Assembly (NCBI GenBank): GCA_023630585.1 | Contig: CM042548.1 | Coordinates: 13,394,527 to 13,458,526, forward strand | Source of the DNA: Cranoglanis bouderius | Taxonomy: Eukaryota; Chordata; Actinopteri; Siluriformes; Cranoglanididae | DNA: 64,000 nucleotides | Direction of reading: 5' to 3' | In this document: in pieces, positions 33,784 through 46,280 of the stretch | Position numbering within the stretch: position 1 is the first letter of the stretch | How the letters are laid out: every line of letters starts with the position of its first letter | Translations under genes and position numbers: made by a program | The notes under the pieces: generated by a model | The model's input: the letters and a program-made list of their open reading frames with translations, nothing else | Told to the model about the DNA's origin: nothing | Databases searched by the model: none

Positions 33784-35181
33784 CACCCTTGGTAAATATG
33801 GGCAAAGACGGCTGTAAAAAATTTTCTTTATTGTTTTATTATTTAACCTTTTGATCTTTTGTTCACAAAAATACTCTGCTCTCATGGATATCAAACAATT
33901 GCATACACAAAACAGGTTTATCCAAAAAAAATTTTTTTGTTAAATATAGTTGTGCAACAATTATTGGCACCCCTATGAATTCATATGAGAAAAATATATT
34001 TGAAGTATATTCCCTCTGATATTTAAATTTTTTTTAAGTACACCTGGATGACTAGGAACAAGAAATTGATCAACCGTGACTTCCTGTTTCACAGGAGTAT
34101 AAATATGAGGTAACACATAGGCCAAATTCCCTTAGTCATTCATAACAATGGGTAAGACCAAGGAATATAGCTGTGATGTGCAGCAAAAGGTTATTGAGCT
34201 TCACAAAATGGGAAGTGGCTATAAGGAAATAGCACAAGCATTGAAAATGCCCATTTCCACCATCAGGGCAATAATTAAGAAGTTCCAGTCAACTGGAAAT
34301 GCTATGAATCAAGTCAGTTGCATCTTGGGGTCAGAAAGGCTCCAAAACTACAATCCGAAGTCACCTACATCAGCACAAGTTGTTTGTAAGGGTTTCAAGA
34401 AAAAAGCCTCTACGCTCATCCAAAAACAGTGCCAGACACTACTGGGACTTCAAATGGGATCGGGTTCTAGGGTCAGATGAAACCAAAACTTTTTGGCATT
34501 AAACACCAGAGGTGGTTTTGGCACACACAGAGAGGTAGCCATATGGAAAAGTACCTCATGCCCATGGTTAAATATGGTGGTGGCTCTTTAATGTTTTGGG
34601 GCTGTTTCTCTGCCAGAAGACCTGGACATTTTGTTAGGATACATGGCATCATGGACTCTATCAAATATCAACAGATATTAAATGAAAACCTGACTGCCTC
34701 TGCCAGAAAGCTTAAGATGGGCCGTGGTTGGATCTTCCAGCAGGACGATGATCCAAAACATACATCAATATCAACACAAAAATGTTTTACTGACCACCAA
34801 ATCAAGGTCCTGGCATGGCCATCCCAGTCCCCTGACTTGAAACCCATAGAAAAACTGTGGGGTGAACTGAAGAGGAGAGTCCACCAGCGTGGACCTCAAA
34901 ATTTGAAGGATCTGGAGAGATTCTGTATGAAGGAATGGTTTCAGATCCCTTGCCATGTATTCTCCAAACTCATCAGGCATTACAGGAGGAGACTCAGAGC
35001 TGTTATCTTGACAAAGGGAGGTAGCACAAAGTGTTGACTAAAAGGGTGCCAATAATTGTGGCACACATATATTTAACAAAGATATTTTTTTATAAACATG
35101 TGTTGTGTTTGCAATTCTTTGATATCCATGAGAGCAGAGTATTTTATTTACCAAGGGTGCCAATATTAGTGGAAGGCACTG
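33784..35181 (+). mobile_element. Second Tc1-like transposon, left terminus lost
   Basis: The right end reads CACCAAGGG-type text inverted: the minus-strand terminus is CAGTGCCTTCCACTAATATT followed by GGCACCCTTGGTAAAT. On the left only CACCCTTGGTAAATATGGGC onward is present, so roughly the outer 25 bases are gone, and the Tc1 at 32168-33771 begins 12 bases away. Both ends share the internal motif ATATCCATGAGAGCAGAGTA or its complement. Confidence 0.88.
34148..35037 (+). pseudogene. Tc1 transposase with frameshifts
   Basis: MGKTKEYSCDVQQKVIELHK at 34148 begins the HTH region (KMGSGYKEIAQALKMPISTI). The frame decays near 34330-34470. SDETK, with the first catalytic aspartate, survives in a separate frame at about 34471. 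From 34477 the long C-terminal part reads KLFGIKHQR, GGGSLMFWGCFSARRPGH, FQQDDDPKHTS (second aspartate), SPDLKPIEKLWGELKRRV (glutamate) to the stop at 35037. Inactive, and more decayed than the neighbour at 32380-33397. Confidence 0.92.
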
Positions 35182-35454
35182 TAACTTGTGGTAAAGTACA
35201 TAATACATATATAAATATATTTATCAATAAATGCTTCAATAAATCATACAAATAAATGTTGAAGTAGATTATTAATAAATAAATATGATTGATTGATGAT
35301 TGATTGGTTAATGTATTTATGTATGAAATTATTGATTTATGTGTTTATTGAAGCACATTTCTAAAATATTTTGTGTGTTGTTGTTCTGCTGAGTTTTAGA
35401 GGCCGTAATCATATCTCTAAAGATCCCATCATAATGGAGGCAGAGCGGCGTGTG

Positions 35455-35492
<38 letters not shown>

Positions 35493-36844
35493 TGTGTGTG
35501 TATGTGTGTGTGTTATTTGGATGTGTTTTGCCGCTGAGAGCTCCCATTACTAGCAGAATGAGGTTGACTCTCATTTATACACTCGATACAGCAGGCAGGA
35601 AGAGTGAAATAAATCAATAATCTCCATCATCGCAGCGTCACAGTGCAGTCGGGTGTGTACGGAGCGAGGCAGACGTCTGAGTCACTGTCTGGAATGTCCA
35701 GCGTTATTCAGAGACATCAGTTAAAAAAACAAACAAACCAAAAACATTTATTGCTGAACGTCATGGAAAAAAAAAACTTAGAATTTGTTAATCTTTCTTC
35801 TTGGAGAAAAAAATTAAATTCCATTACTTGGCCCAAAGATGACTGGTAATGACATCATTTTTGTCATTGCATACATGCTTTAAATGTAGAAATGTTATAA
35901 GTGTTATAACTGGCTGAAGAACTTGTCAGAAGAAGAGAACAAGAGAACGGCGCTTGTTTTTTAAATACCCTTGAAAAAAAACAGTGTTTTAGAATTTCCT
36001 TGAAAGTCCTGGAATTTAATCAATTGAATCTATTTTTAATTACAAGCTCTGTTAAAGAATAATAAAGAGAAATAACTAATGATTAATGAGAAAAGTTGAC
36101 AACATAAATTCCAATATAAACACAATAAACAAAACAACAAGTTAAATAATAATTTTTACTTGTTAATGAGGAATTCATCAACACTTTAACTCTTAGCCAG
36201 CAGGTATAAACAAAACAGACAAAAAAAATCCCAATTTAAGTGAAAATACAGCTAAAACAATCTTGAAAAAAAACAAACAAACGCAGAGGTTGCATAAGTA
36301 TGCGCACCCCTCAACACAGCGAAGCAGTAATGCCGCTTTCATGGAAATGTAATGGAGTAAGAGTACAAGTGTTAATCTATAATTAATCAATTAATTAATG
36401 ATGTACTCTCTCCTTCCATGGAGATGGAGATGGAGATGGATTTGCAAAAAAAATAGACATGATTTCATGCAGAAGAACAAGAAATATGTCCGATAGTGAT
36501 GGTGTATCAGACCCTATGCTCAGAAACGAGTTGCTATCCTGGCCTGCGAGGATACAGAGCATGCAGTAATCATCCAGGTGAAAAGTTGTCTAACAGCCGG
36601 TCTCAGTGGACTCGTATTCTACCAGGATCGGATTTGGGCAGCGCTCCATAAAGTAAAATAAAATAAAATAAAAAAATCAATGATGTGCTCCTCAGGCCGA
36701 GGAGATGATTTACAGCTCAAGCATCGTCTTCCTCAGAACAGTAAGTGCAGCATCAACACGACGTATATAACGTATATAATACACTGATTTATATACACGC
36801 AGTATAAAATATTCTTATTTAACCAAAATACTGAGTTGGATTAG
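35182..36844. other. Intergenic DNA, simple repeats only
   Basis: GT array at 35461-35513, GGAGAT units at 36420-36440, AAAAT units at 36655-36672. No gene recognised. Confidence 0.6.
35461..35513. repeat. GT microsatellite, interrupted
   Basis: TG repeats with AG and TA interruptions. Confidence 0.95.
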
Positions 36845-37170
36845 GAAGTGGAGTTACTGTTACCATCCTGCAGTTGATTATTTTCCTCTAACAGCATGTT
36901 CCTGTGTGTTTTATTCCTCTTACACCACAGCAATTTACCAACACTTTTGAAAAATTATTTTATTTATTAAAGAACGTCACAGCATACGTTTTATCCATTT
37001 AATGTTGTGAAACAAGTTCCTGTTCTCACTTATGTTACAGTTTTACCCCTGACTGTTACAAAGTGCTGACACTGGAGACTCCTTCCATAAATGTTAAATA
37101 AACATCGCCATCCTCATCGACACCTCATGACCAATCAGAATCCAGAATTCAGTGTAATAATGTATTAATA
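36845..37170 (-). repeat. R1 family, internally deleted reverse copy
   Basis: GTTACTGTTACCATCCTGCA, GTTGATTATTTTCCTCTAAC and AGCATGTTCCTGTGTGTTTT lead directly to ACTGTTACAAAGTGCTGACA and GGAGACTCCTTCCATAAATG, then TCATGACCAATCAGAATCC. The A-rich middle of the long copies is missing. Confidence 0.8.
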
Positions 37171-37205
37171 ATAATATCAAAATGGCCCAAATTATACTTT
37201 GTAAT

Positions 37206-37206
<1 letters not shown>

Positions 37207-37297
<91 letters not shown>
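37207..37297. repeat. Compound CTAT / AT microsatellite
   Basis: About sixteen CTAT units followed by AT units. Confidence 0.97.
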
Positions 37298-37298
<1 letters not shown>

Positions 37299-37333
37299 CA
37301 GAGGTTTATGAGGTAATGAGTCATTATTTAGGT

Positions 37334-37334
<1 letters not shown>

Positions 37335-37415
<81 letters not shown>
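37335..37415. repeat. TA microsatellite
   Basis: About forty TA units. Confidence 0.97.
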
Positions 37416-37419
<4 letters not shown>

Positions 37420-38052
37420 AGTTAAATCCTCAACATGCTGAAATTAAATGAGCTTAAACGTGACTCTTGTACAATCTTGTTATAAATCTTGAATTATCAG
37501 AATGCTGTGAATAAATCATTTAAGTTGTATTGTATTGTGCTGCGAGTTTTAATCGGGCTATATTGTATTACAATCCAAGCCTTAATTTAAGTATGCAAAT
37601 GAGCATTCATTCTGCTAATGATGCTTTGAAAAGGCATGTAAAATTTTATTTTTTCGCTTCGGGCTTGGCTGCTCGCTCGATTGGAACAGCTACAGAAACA
37701 ATTACTGCTATTCGTCAAAACATTTCAAGAAATGAACGACATACTGTATGTTTTTCTCTTTTCTGGTGAAAGCAGTGCCATGGTGATTTGGTTCATTTTA
37801 GTAGAAGCGTCCGAGACGAGAGTCTTTAGCGTCAAGCAAAAAATCAGGGATAAAAAAATCCTTCATTTTAAACCTTTAAACCATTTCGAACCCTCTTTTT
37901 ACACAAATAAACATTTAACGAACTAAAATTGACGTTCTCCAGAGGAGCCTTGGTCTTTTCACAGGTTATTTTCATCACTCTATCAACACCCAGCAGGTGA
38001 GCCTCTTAGATTACAGCATCCCTGGACTCTCTCATGTGGATCGTACCATTTC

Positions 38053-38056
<4 letters not shown>
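37416..38056. other. AT-rich intergenic DNA, nothing recognised
   Basis: Short open frames at 37530-37926 overlap each other in different frames and show no domain. Confidence 0.55.
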
Positions 38057-38147
<91 letters not shown>

Positions 38148-38154
38148 CCTCTCT
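38057..38154. repeat. CT microsatellite
   Basis: Nearly pure CT units, interrupted by CC and TA. Confidence 0.97.
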
Positions 38155-38431
38155 TGGTTTCTCTCAAGGTCATGACCGTATCCTGATTCCCCTGTAGGCT
38201 TTCCCATAAACCATGTGTTTCCCGGGGCAAGATCACTCTCAGCTATACATTAGAAGTTCCTGAAGGAAGAATATTTTTATATGACAAGGGCATTCCAGAT
38301 GACAATTCTCCCCTGGGTTTTAACTCATTTTTATGTTTGGTGACATTATTTCCAAGGCAAGATATACAATATTCGGTGTAATGGAAACCTCCAGTTTAGC
38401 TTGGTGCACTAAATGTATTCCACAGCACAGC

Positions 38432-38790
38432 TGAATTCTGGATTCTGTTTGGTCAGGAGGTGTTGATTCATTTTCCATACCAGCAGCTCTGACAGTAGCA
38501 CAGGTTTATATTAATGCGCTCGTTCTAATACATTATCGTTTCTATAGTAACAGCTCATTCACAGGGACGTGTACAGAGGACGCTCCACGTAAACAGATTT
38601 TTGTTGATAATTTGTTGATGTAGTGACGTTTTCTTTCCGAGAAGGAGATGTTTATTTAACATTTATGGAAGGAGTCTCCAGTGTCAGCGCTTTGTAACAG
38701 TCTATAACTTTAGGTTTCCTGACATCTTCATGACAGAAGAGTTTAGAGTTCTCAGTAACACCTAAAGTTATATGTTGGGGAAAAAAAAGG
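38432..38790 (+). repeat. R1 family, forward copy (5' half)
   Basis: GGTCAGGAGGTGTTGATTCA, TAGTAACAGCTCATTCACAG and GGAGTCTCCAGTGTCAGCGC in the R1 order. It ends near the GAGTTCTCAGTAACA motif without the hairpin end. Confidence 0.8.
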
Positions 38791-40029
38791 TTTTCCAATA
38801 TTGTTCCTAAATATTTTTCCTAAAAATTTAGTTTGCCCTCTTTCTAGGGAATACTATTTTGGTGAAGATGACTTATTCACAAACTCGGACTTAATTTAGC
38901 CGAGATCATAGAACCTCCTGTGCAAGATGAACAGCCTCCAGAGTCAGGAGACAGGGGACAGAACAGCATGTAGAGGAATGAAAGGGATCGGTGATGTTCT
39001 CTGGCTTATTATCAGCTCTGCTCTTTTCCTTCCTACATTCCTTCTGCATGTCCGATAAAGATGTAGCCGAGAATGTACCGAAGGCTTTAATGCAAGTTCT
39101 TCATAGTGAGGGGAGACGATGATGTTTCAGCTCTGGCCATGTTCAGAGTCCAGCACATCATATTATTTTATATTTTACCTTTTCATATCGTCTGCACAAC
39201 TTAATAAAGCCACAAGATACTAAGTCGAGGTCATGAAATCATAATTTGTGTGTGGGATACAGCCGATTTTATCACACTTTAATTCACTGTTTTGAGTTAA
39301 TAAATGACGCCCATGTTTGTGTTAATTCGGTAAAGAAAACGTGTCCACGGTTTGAAGGATAAGCTGACCGAGCACTCATCTGCTATGCTTACAGCTCACG
39401 ATCATCATTTTATCCATATATAATCCTCAGATAAGTGATGTCTCTGATTAGGGTGCATAATATTCTCTGATGTTCTCAGTGTGAAAAAAAAACCTGTGGA
39501 CTTTGCAAAGACAATCTTATTAATTAATTGCATATGTATTTAATATTGTCCTTAAATTACATTCCATAGTGTTTCTGAATGTATTGACAGCCAAAACACA
39601 AATTTCAATGTGAAATAAGTCAGACATAACTGAGACAAACTCCACCCCAGTGTGCACAACTTCTGAATCTCATGTAACTTATAGCTGAATAGTCCTCAAG
39701 TCAGTAGTTACATCTGAGCTCTGAGTACTGAAGTGTGTAATTTCAGTATTCATCGACTCCGAACACAGTGTGTGTAATTGGACAATCAGGACGACAGGAA
39801 CCTGGTTTTCGCTTGCACTCATTTACACCCACACTGTTTGTCCCTGAAGTGATCTTCAGGCTGCAGTAAATCACATTGCAGGTGATAAATTAATCTCTCT
39901 GTAATGAGTCTGACCTCTTTTTTGTACTTTTGGGTAGAAACATCCCAGATTGATTTTTCATTAAGGCATTTTTGTGTGGTTATGGATTTATAATGTTAAA
40001 TCCATACTCGTAATCCAGACAAGTGCTGA
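38791..40029. other. Intergenic DNA, nothing recognised
   Basis: Balanced, low-repeat sequence at 38840-39130; AT-rich beyond. No gene. Confidence 0.55.
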
Positions 40030-40220
40030 AGTACAGAAGAAGAAGAAGAAGCCTTTATTTGTCACATGTACATTACAGCACAGTGAAATTCCTTTTCTTT
40101 GCATATCCCAGCTTGTTAGGAATTTGGGGTCAGAGTGCAGGGTCATCCATGAGGGTTGAGGGCCTGGCTCAAGGGTCCAACAGAGGCAGCTTGGCAGTGC
40201 TGGGGCTTGAACCCCCTGAC
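40030..40220 (-). mobile_element. SINE-like element sharing the core of 31185-31379
   Basis: The right part, GGCTCAAGGGTCCAACAGAG with GCAGCTTGGCAGTGCTGGGG and CTTGAACCCC, is homologous to the core and B-box region of the SINE at 31185. The left part is different: AGAAGAAGCCTTTATTTGTC and CAGCACAGTGAAATTCC, a sequence common in fish repeats. The A-box end appears truncated. Confidence 0.65.
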
Positions 40221-40234
40221 TAACACATGATAAT

Positions 40235-41070
40235 ATAAGGAATAAAACAGGACACATTGATGGAATGCAGCCTGACATGAAGCAGAGTCAGTGTTACCAC
40301 CATTATATTCATTAAATTCCAAATTTATTTACTAAAGAACGATACGTCATACTTTTTATCCATTTATAGTTCCACAAAACAAGTTAGTTCCTGTTCTCAC
40401 TTATGTTATAGCACCTATAAACATTCATATCCCTCTCTTAAAGATAATAAGATAAAAAAAACGATTAAAAAAGATTTTAAAAAATGCAGCTTGTCATGTT
40501 ACTGAGAAACCGCAAAGAAGAAGATGTCGGAAAACTGTTCCACTTTCTACAATGAGCTATAAACACATTCATTCCATGTTATAAAGCATTAATAAGGTAT
40601 TATATACATTGTTATATATTTCTATGCAAGAAAAATGCATTATGTTTTATCTTTATAGCAATATTTATTATACATTATAATTTGTTAACATGATGCTAAT
40701 GCTCATAACACCATTACCAAAGACTCCACACACTTATAAACTGGAGCATTGACATAATGTGTTATAAACAGTGCTTATAATTGCATCGTATTCTGTTAAC
40801 TGTAATGTCTTTTAATAAATAATTATAACAATGTGGATAATTCCTTATGAATGTATTATAAGTATATAAGTATAACAGGACTTTGTACTGTGAATATGGT
40901 CTTCGTTGAAAGTTTGATCAGAAAACTTCAAGTAACAGCTTTAAATTTGACACTGGAGACTCCTTCCATAAATGTTAAATAATATTAATGGGAAGAAAAC
41001 TTCACCACATCAAATCAACACCTTCTGACCAATCTCAATCAAGAATTCTACAGTGTTGAGGTGTAATACA
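40235..41070 (-). mobile_element. R1 family, long reverse copy with extra middle
   Basis: GACATGAAGCAGAGTCAGTG (hairpin region, degraded), TTTTATCCATTTATAGTTCC, GCACCTATAAACATTCATAT and GTCATGTTACTGAGAAACCG, then about 350 bp of unrelated AT-rich text (40560-40900), then GGAGACTCCTTCCATAAATG and ATCAACACCTTCTGACCAAT. Confidence 0.75.
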
Positions 41071-41840
41071 TAATGCAATTAGCGAAGCTAATGTTTTATG
41101 ATGTTTTATTAATGACTCAAAAGAGAAAGTGGACAAAAGAAATATACCAAATATACATTTTTTTAAATCATAATCACAAACTCAAATGTAATTAATCAAT
41201 CACAGAAACTATGATTTACACTCGATATTTAATTTTTAACTGACCTTGTGCTTCAAGATTTATTTTTTTGTTATACAGAATAAAAAAAGACTAAAATAAT
41301 GACTGAGTAAGAGTCAAATAAACATAAAAATCTCTTAGCAATCAGTGTTTAAGTTAAGCACGAGTAAATGAGATGAAACTGGAAGAAGCGTATTATTCTG
41401 TCAGGTTGATAATTAGTCAGTTCCTCAGCAATCTGCTGTCTCGTGTTAACGTAACATAAGGGTGGTGTAGATTTCTCCACTGAAGTGTCTCCCCTTCTGT
41501 TTCTATCACTTTCTGCAGTACCACTACACCAGAGTGGAGAAAGGGAAGCTTTTCCGTCTTAATGAGGATTCCTCTGTGTGTAAGAAATAAATCAGTAGCG
41601 ACCTGACAGCTCACATTAATTTCTTTTAAAAAAAATCAGTCTCATTAAATAAAATTGGTGAGGTGAAATCTAATGTTTTAATTCCGCATAAATCACTGGC
41701 ATATAGCAGAGGAGATCAAATCTGTTATGTAAGAAATGCAGCACACACAAGAAGACTTACAAGAAGACTTAAAAATGATGACATATTAACTGTAACATGA
41801 AAACTGAAAAATCATGAAAACAAATCATAATCAATAATGT
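41071..41840. other. AT-rich intergenic DNA, nothing recognised
   Basis: No coding frame or repeat identified. Confidence 0.6.
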
Positions 41841-41852
41841 TCTTTCTTTTTT

Positions 41853-41920
<68 letters not shown>

Positions 41921-42070
41921 TGTCAATTTCTTTTTCTTTTCCATTTTCTTTGTCTCCCTTTTTGCTTTTGTCTTTATTCGTTATTTATTTTGCTCTTTCA
42001 TTTCTTATTGTTATTATTATTGTTATTATTTTATTGTTTATTTCTTCCCTCCATCCAATCTTTTATCTCA

Positions 42071-42155
<85 letters not shown>

Positions 42156-42156
42156 T
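41841..42156. repeat. CTTT array pair with pyrimidine-rich spacer
   Basis: CTTT units at 41841-41920 and 42073-42156 enclose a spacer (41921-42072) with TTGTCTCCCTTTTTGC and TCCATCCAATC. The same spacer, diverged, separates the arrays at 43161-43240 and 43387-43465. Open frames here are microsatellite artefacts. Confidence 0.95.
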
Positions 42157-42519
42157 TTTAACATTATATTTTTCAGGTCTGTTGAATATCCTGAAACTAG
42201 AACTTTTTCCTCATCATCTTCGTTTAATGAAATGCTTTTCTTTTGAAACCAGAATGAGAATTGTGCAAAGCTCTTTCCTTTCAGTGTTGGATTAGAGTGA
42301 TATGATTGATATGCATGTGGCTTTATCCTCACTAAAAAGTATCTCATCATTGTACCTTGTACGAATCTGTTGGCTGGTCCTCCTTGTATCAAAGGAGAAA
42401 AATACACATGCTTGTTTACTGCAAAGGCATTGTGAGGTAAATTACCTGCTTATATCTGCAGTCTTTCATCTTATCACACCTGTAACTATAGCACTAGATC
42501 TACTACTAGAATTCTTTTA
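42157..42519. other. Intergenic DNA, possibly decayed LINE 5' to the Rex1-like tail
   Basis: No intact frame. It runs without a break into the LINE-like 3' end at 42520 and may be part of that insertion. Confidence 0.35.
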
Positions 42520-42865
42520 AATGTTCCTATGGTACATTCAGAGTGTGGTAAAGCTGCCTTCTTTTTTATGCTCCCTGGTTATGGAATGAGCTGCAGATTA
42601 TTATAATGCTGGAAACACTCCCGTCTTTAAATATTTTTAAAATCTTTTACAGACCAACCTGAAGGAAACTTGCGGTCATATGAGTGTTGGATATAATTTT
42701 ATTTATGCGTCATTTGTTTTATGTGTTGCATTTTATGTATTTGTTAAATTGTTTTATTTTTATTTTTTTAATGTGAAACTATTTGTGCTGCCATTTTGAC
42801 CAGGACTCCCTGGAAGAAGAGATTTTATATCTCAATGGGACTATCGTGGTCAAATAAAGGATAAA
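42520..42865 (+). mobile_element. Rex1-like LINE 3' end, decayed
   Basis: CTCCCTGGTTATGGAATGAG near 42570, then GACCAGGACTCCCTGGAAGA, AGAGATTTTATATCTCAATG and GGTCAAATAAAGGATAAATAAA. The last part is the familiar end of fish Rex1-type LINEs, from memory. The coding part is not readable. Confidence 0.6.
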
Positions 42866-43160
42866 TAAAATCATCTTCATCTTCATCATCATCAACGTCA
42901 TTGTCATTGTCATCACCCACAGACACATATTTTCTTTTTCTTTTCTTTATTCTTTCTTTATTTATTTCTATTATTCTTCCATCTTCTTTTTTATCCATCA
43001 ATTCTTTGATTTTTCTTTCTTTCTTCATTTGTTTCTTTTTCCTTTCTATCTTTCTTATTTTGTCACACTTTGGCTATTTCCTTTTTCTTTTCTTCAGTCA
43101 TTATTTCTTTCTTCTATTATTCTTCCATTTCTTTTCTTATCCCTCAGTTCATTCATTCAT
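42866..43160. repeat. Degenerate pyrimidine-rich, CTTT-derived sequence
   Basis: Short TCATCT units (42870-42915) pass into degenerate TTTCTTTT text with a spacer-like TTATCCATCAATTC. It looks like a decayed third unit of the CTTT-plus-spacer arrangement. Confidence 0.6.
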
Positions 43161-43161
43161 C

Positions 43162-43240
<79 letters not shown>

Positions 43241-43384
43241 TGTCAGTTTCTTTTTTCCTTTTAAATCTTTCTTACTTTGTCTCCCTTTTCATTTTTTTCT
43301 TTATTCATTTTTTAAAATCTTTTGCTCTTCCATTTCTTACTGTTATTATTTTATTTTTTATTCTTCAATCCATCCAATATTTTA

Positions 43385-43466
<82 letters not shown>

Positions 43467-43480
43467 ATCATCATCATCAT

Positions 43481-43570
<90 letters not shown>
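43161..43570. repeat. CTTT arrays, spacer, TCA units and long CA array
   Basis: CTTT 43161-43240, spacer 43241-43386, CTTT 43387-43465, TCA units 43465-43481, CA 43482-43570 (about 44 units). Confidence 0.97.
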
Positions 43571-43575
<5 letters not shown>

Positions 43576-43887
43576 AACCTGAATAAGTAAGCACTTCATT
43601 ACCAGTTAAATTTTAACACAGATGTTTTTAATAGACAATATTAAGGCACATTATCTCCATTACATAATTTAATGAGATGTTTAGGATGATTTCTGGATTT
43701 TCCGCATGATAAAAATGCTGAGTTTTTCCCCCAAATTCAGAGGGCTGTGATACAAAACATATGACTTTGAAACCTAATAAATGTGCACATAGTGTTTCAA
43801 GTGTTGATCTAAATGTAATCAAAATAATCTAAATGCTTATCTATAGAGTACAGTGCAGAACTGTACTGTAATCAGAGGACATCTATA

Positions 43888-43890
<3 letters not shown>

Positions 43891-43957
<67 letters not shown>
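43891..43957. repeat. GT microsatellite
   Basis: About thirty-three GT units. Confidence 0.97.
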
Positions 43958-43960
<3 letters not shown>

Positions 43961-44361
43961 AATGTCAGTCAGTGCATATTAAAGTTATGTGAGTGATTCA
44001 GGGTGTTTATTCTCCTCTCTGCCTTTTTGTCAGTGTAAATCACAGTAATTAGTGGAACGTTAATTACAGCTCACGATGCAGAAACAAACAAACTTCGTCT
44101 CCGAGTGGAGCAGACGATGAGCAGTGGAGAGGAGACGAGAGGAGAGTAGAGAGAGCGTCTGTCTGCGTATACATGTATGTACAAAATGTTTGAGCTGACT
44201 GACAGGTGATTTGGTCACACAAGTGTAAACATTTGTATGGTTGATATCAGTTACAGTACATGTGCAGTGCATGAGCTTGGATAGGAATGTGTTTATTTTA
44301 TCTATTACACTGCACTACACCACACTGTGCTGTACCCATGCCTGTACAGTCACTTTATTTT
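43958..44361. other. Intergenic DNA, short local duplication
   Basis: GATATCAGTTACAGTACATG at 44243 recurs, diverged, at 44556 (33 bp). No gene. Confidence 0.55.
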
Positions 44362-44526
44362 GGTGAAAAATGCATCATTCTCTGATTTTCCCCAAATTCA
44401 CCCTGTGTGTTAGAGAAGTCAAGACTAACACATGAGTGAACTTACTTTTGTCCTATCACACTCCAAAGCGGAGATCTGAGTCTCTAATTTCCAATATTTA
44501 ACACTCAGTAAAATACACAGGTTTGG
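44362..44526. repeat. 165-bp direct repeat, first copy
   Basis: Begins GGTGAAAAATGCATCATTCT, ends AAAATACACAGGTTTGG. Over 90 percent identical by eye to 46281-46445. Confidence 0.9.
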
Positions 44527-45699
44527 TTCAGACAAATATGAAAGTTTTATTGATCGATATCAGTTAAAGTTCATGTGCAGTGCATGGCTGAGTTTTGGCT
44601 TGTTGTGTCTGGGCCATGGGCCAGATATGGCCTATGTGCAACAAACCGGTTTTAGGGTGAGTTTCAGCTCGTCGTGTGTCAGCCAGATTAGTATGCTGCT
44701 TGGTTATTCAGTTTTCCATGTAAAGGAAGAAAGCAAAATTTTGTTGACCATCCTTCATGTTTTCCATTATATATTCATTTTGGAGTGAGCTATATTTGGA
44801 GTTTACAATGGAAAATGCTGTTTTATAAGAGAAGTCACAGAGATTTTTGTGAGAGGTAGGATTCAGTTTACAGCACTCCTAATTCATTCCTATGTTATTA
44901 TTTATTTTTTTTATTGAACACAAATAAGTATATACTGACAATATATTACATGCAAGGGAAAGAAAGTTTTTACTGCTTCCTATATATATATATATAGTAC
45001 AAGTTTTAGGCACATGGAAAGAATGCTGTAGAGCAAAGATGCCTTCAAAATTATGAAATGAAATGTTTCTACATTTAAAAAAATATACCGTAAAGAGCAG
45101 TAAACAGTAGTAATTGAAACAAAGTCAATTTTTGTGTGACAAAAAATAAAAATAAAAATAAAACTAGTAAGCTCCGGTACAATTAGTGCAGTTTTATAAG
45201 GAAATGAGCTGGTAAGTTTTATTGAGCATCTTGCAGAACCAGCCACAGTTCTTCTGGAGACTTTGACTTTCACACTTGCTTCTTAGTTTTGCAGCAAAAC
45301 CCAGCAGCCTTCATTGTGTTTTTTGTCTGAAAAGTGTCTCTTACGTAATATGCTGCTTTCTTTAATGACGTACAAACATTTTTCTGTAACATTTTTTTTT
45401 TTTTTGCCTAGAAAACTAATGTTTGGGAATCTAAAATGTTTTTGTACTGATTTAATAATGTAGAAGTCATAAAATAAAAAAATCTATAACAAAGTTTGTA
45501 CTAAAAAAATAATATACATTGTTAAATATTTAATGAGTTAATAGTTTTGCTCATAGAAAATGTATCAGTTCTGTGAGGAAATACTGTTGGAATTCTGTAT
45601 TTATATGATTCTGATATTTTAATAAAGCAATTTAGACTACATATTTTAAAAAATTATTTTTATTATTATAGGTTAATTAGACTATTGCATCTAGTATCT
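44527..45699. other. Intergenic DNA, nothing recognised
   Basis: 44600-44690 holds GGGCCATGGGCCAGATATGG text related to the repeat at 45700. The rest is AT-rich without a gene. Confidence 0.5.
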
Positions 45700-45920
45700 A
45701 GATGTGGGACAGATCTGGCCAAGATGTCAGATATCATTCTGGCCCAGATGTCAGTCACTATCTACGACATGTGGCCCACGCCATTTCTGAGATGTGGCCC
45801 ACATCGGGCCCAAAAGCCAGCCACACTCAGGTTGAGTCATTACCATAATTCCATGTGGTATATGGGCCAGAAGAATGTGGGCCACAACTGGGCCAGCTGT
45901 CACTTGCTATCTGGGTTACC
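45700..45920. repeat. GGGCCAGATGTGGCCCAC-type fish repeat
   Basis: GATGTGGCCCACATCGGGCC, CCAGCCACACTCAGGTTGAG, GGGCCAGAAGAATGTGGGCC and GGGCCAGCTGTCACTTGCTA follow each other. I recall this sequence family from many fish genomes, often in tandem copies. Confidence 0.6.
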
Positions 45921-45974
45921 TTTCGTTGCATATTCTATCTATTACAGCATCCATATTTAACTACTATACCATGT

Positions 45975-46108
45975 TATACTGTCCAATACAATCTATTATA
46001 CTGTACTACACCACTCTGTACTGTACTGTATTGTACTATACTATACTGTCCAATACAATCTATTATACTGTACTACACCACACAGTACTGTACTGTACTA
46101 TGCCATAC
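45975..46108. repeat. 67-bp tandem duplication of TACTG-rich sequence
   Basis: TATACTGTCCAATACAATCT recurs exactly 67 bases on (45975 and 46042). The unit is itself made of ACTGT-like pentamers. Confidence 0.85.
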
Positions 46109-46280
46109 CATGCTATATAATGTTATGCTAGATCTCATCTTTGAAGCATGATAGAACAAAACTAAGTGCACTCCAGTGTCAGTTGTGACCTCTTTAATGC
46201 CTTCTGTGAAAATGGTGAAGATCTGAGAATGTCATTTTTTTACCTGAAAAAAATGGTCAAATGGCCTTTGTGTTTTTTTA

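Noticed and set aside
41837..43590. Long phenylalanine/leucine/serine-rich frames
   Set aside because: Direct translation of CTTT and CA microsatellites.
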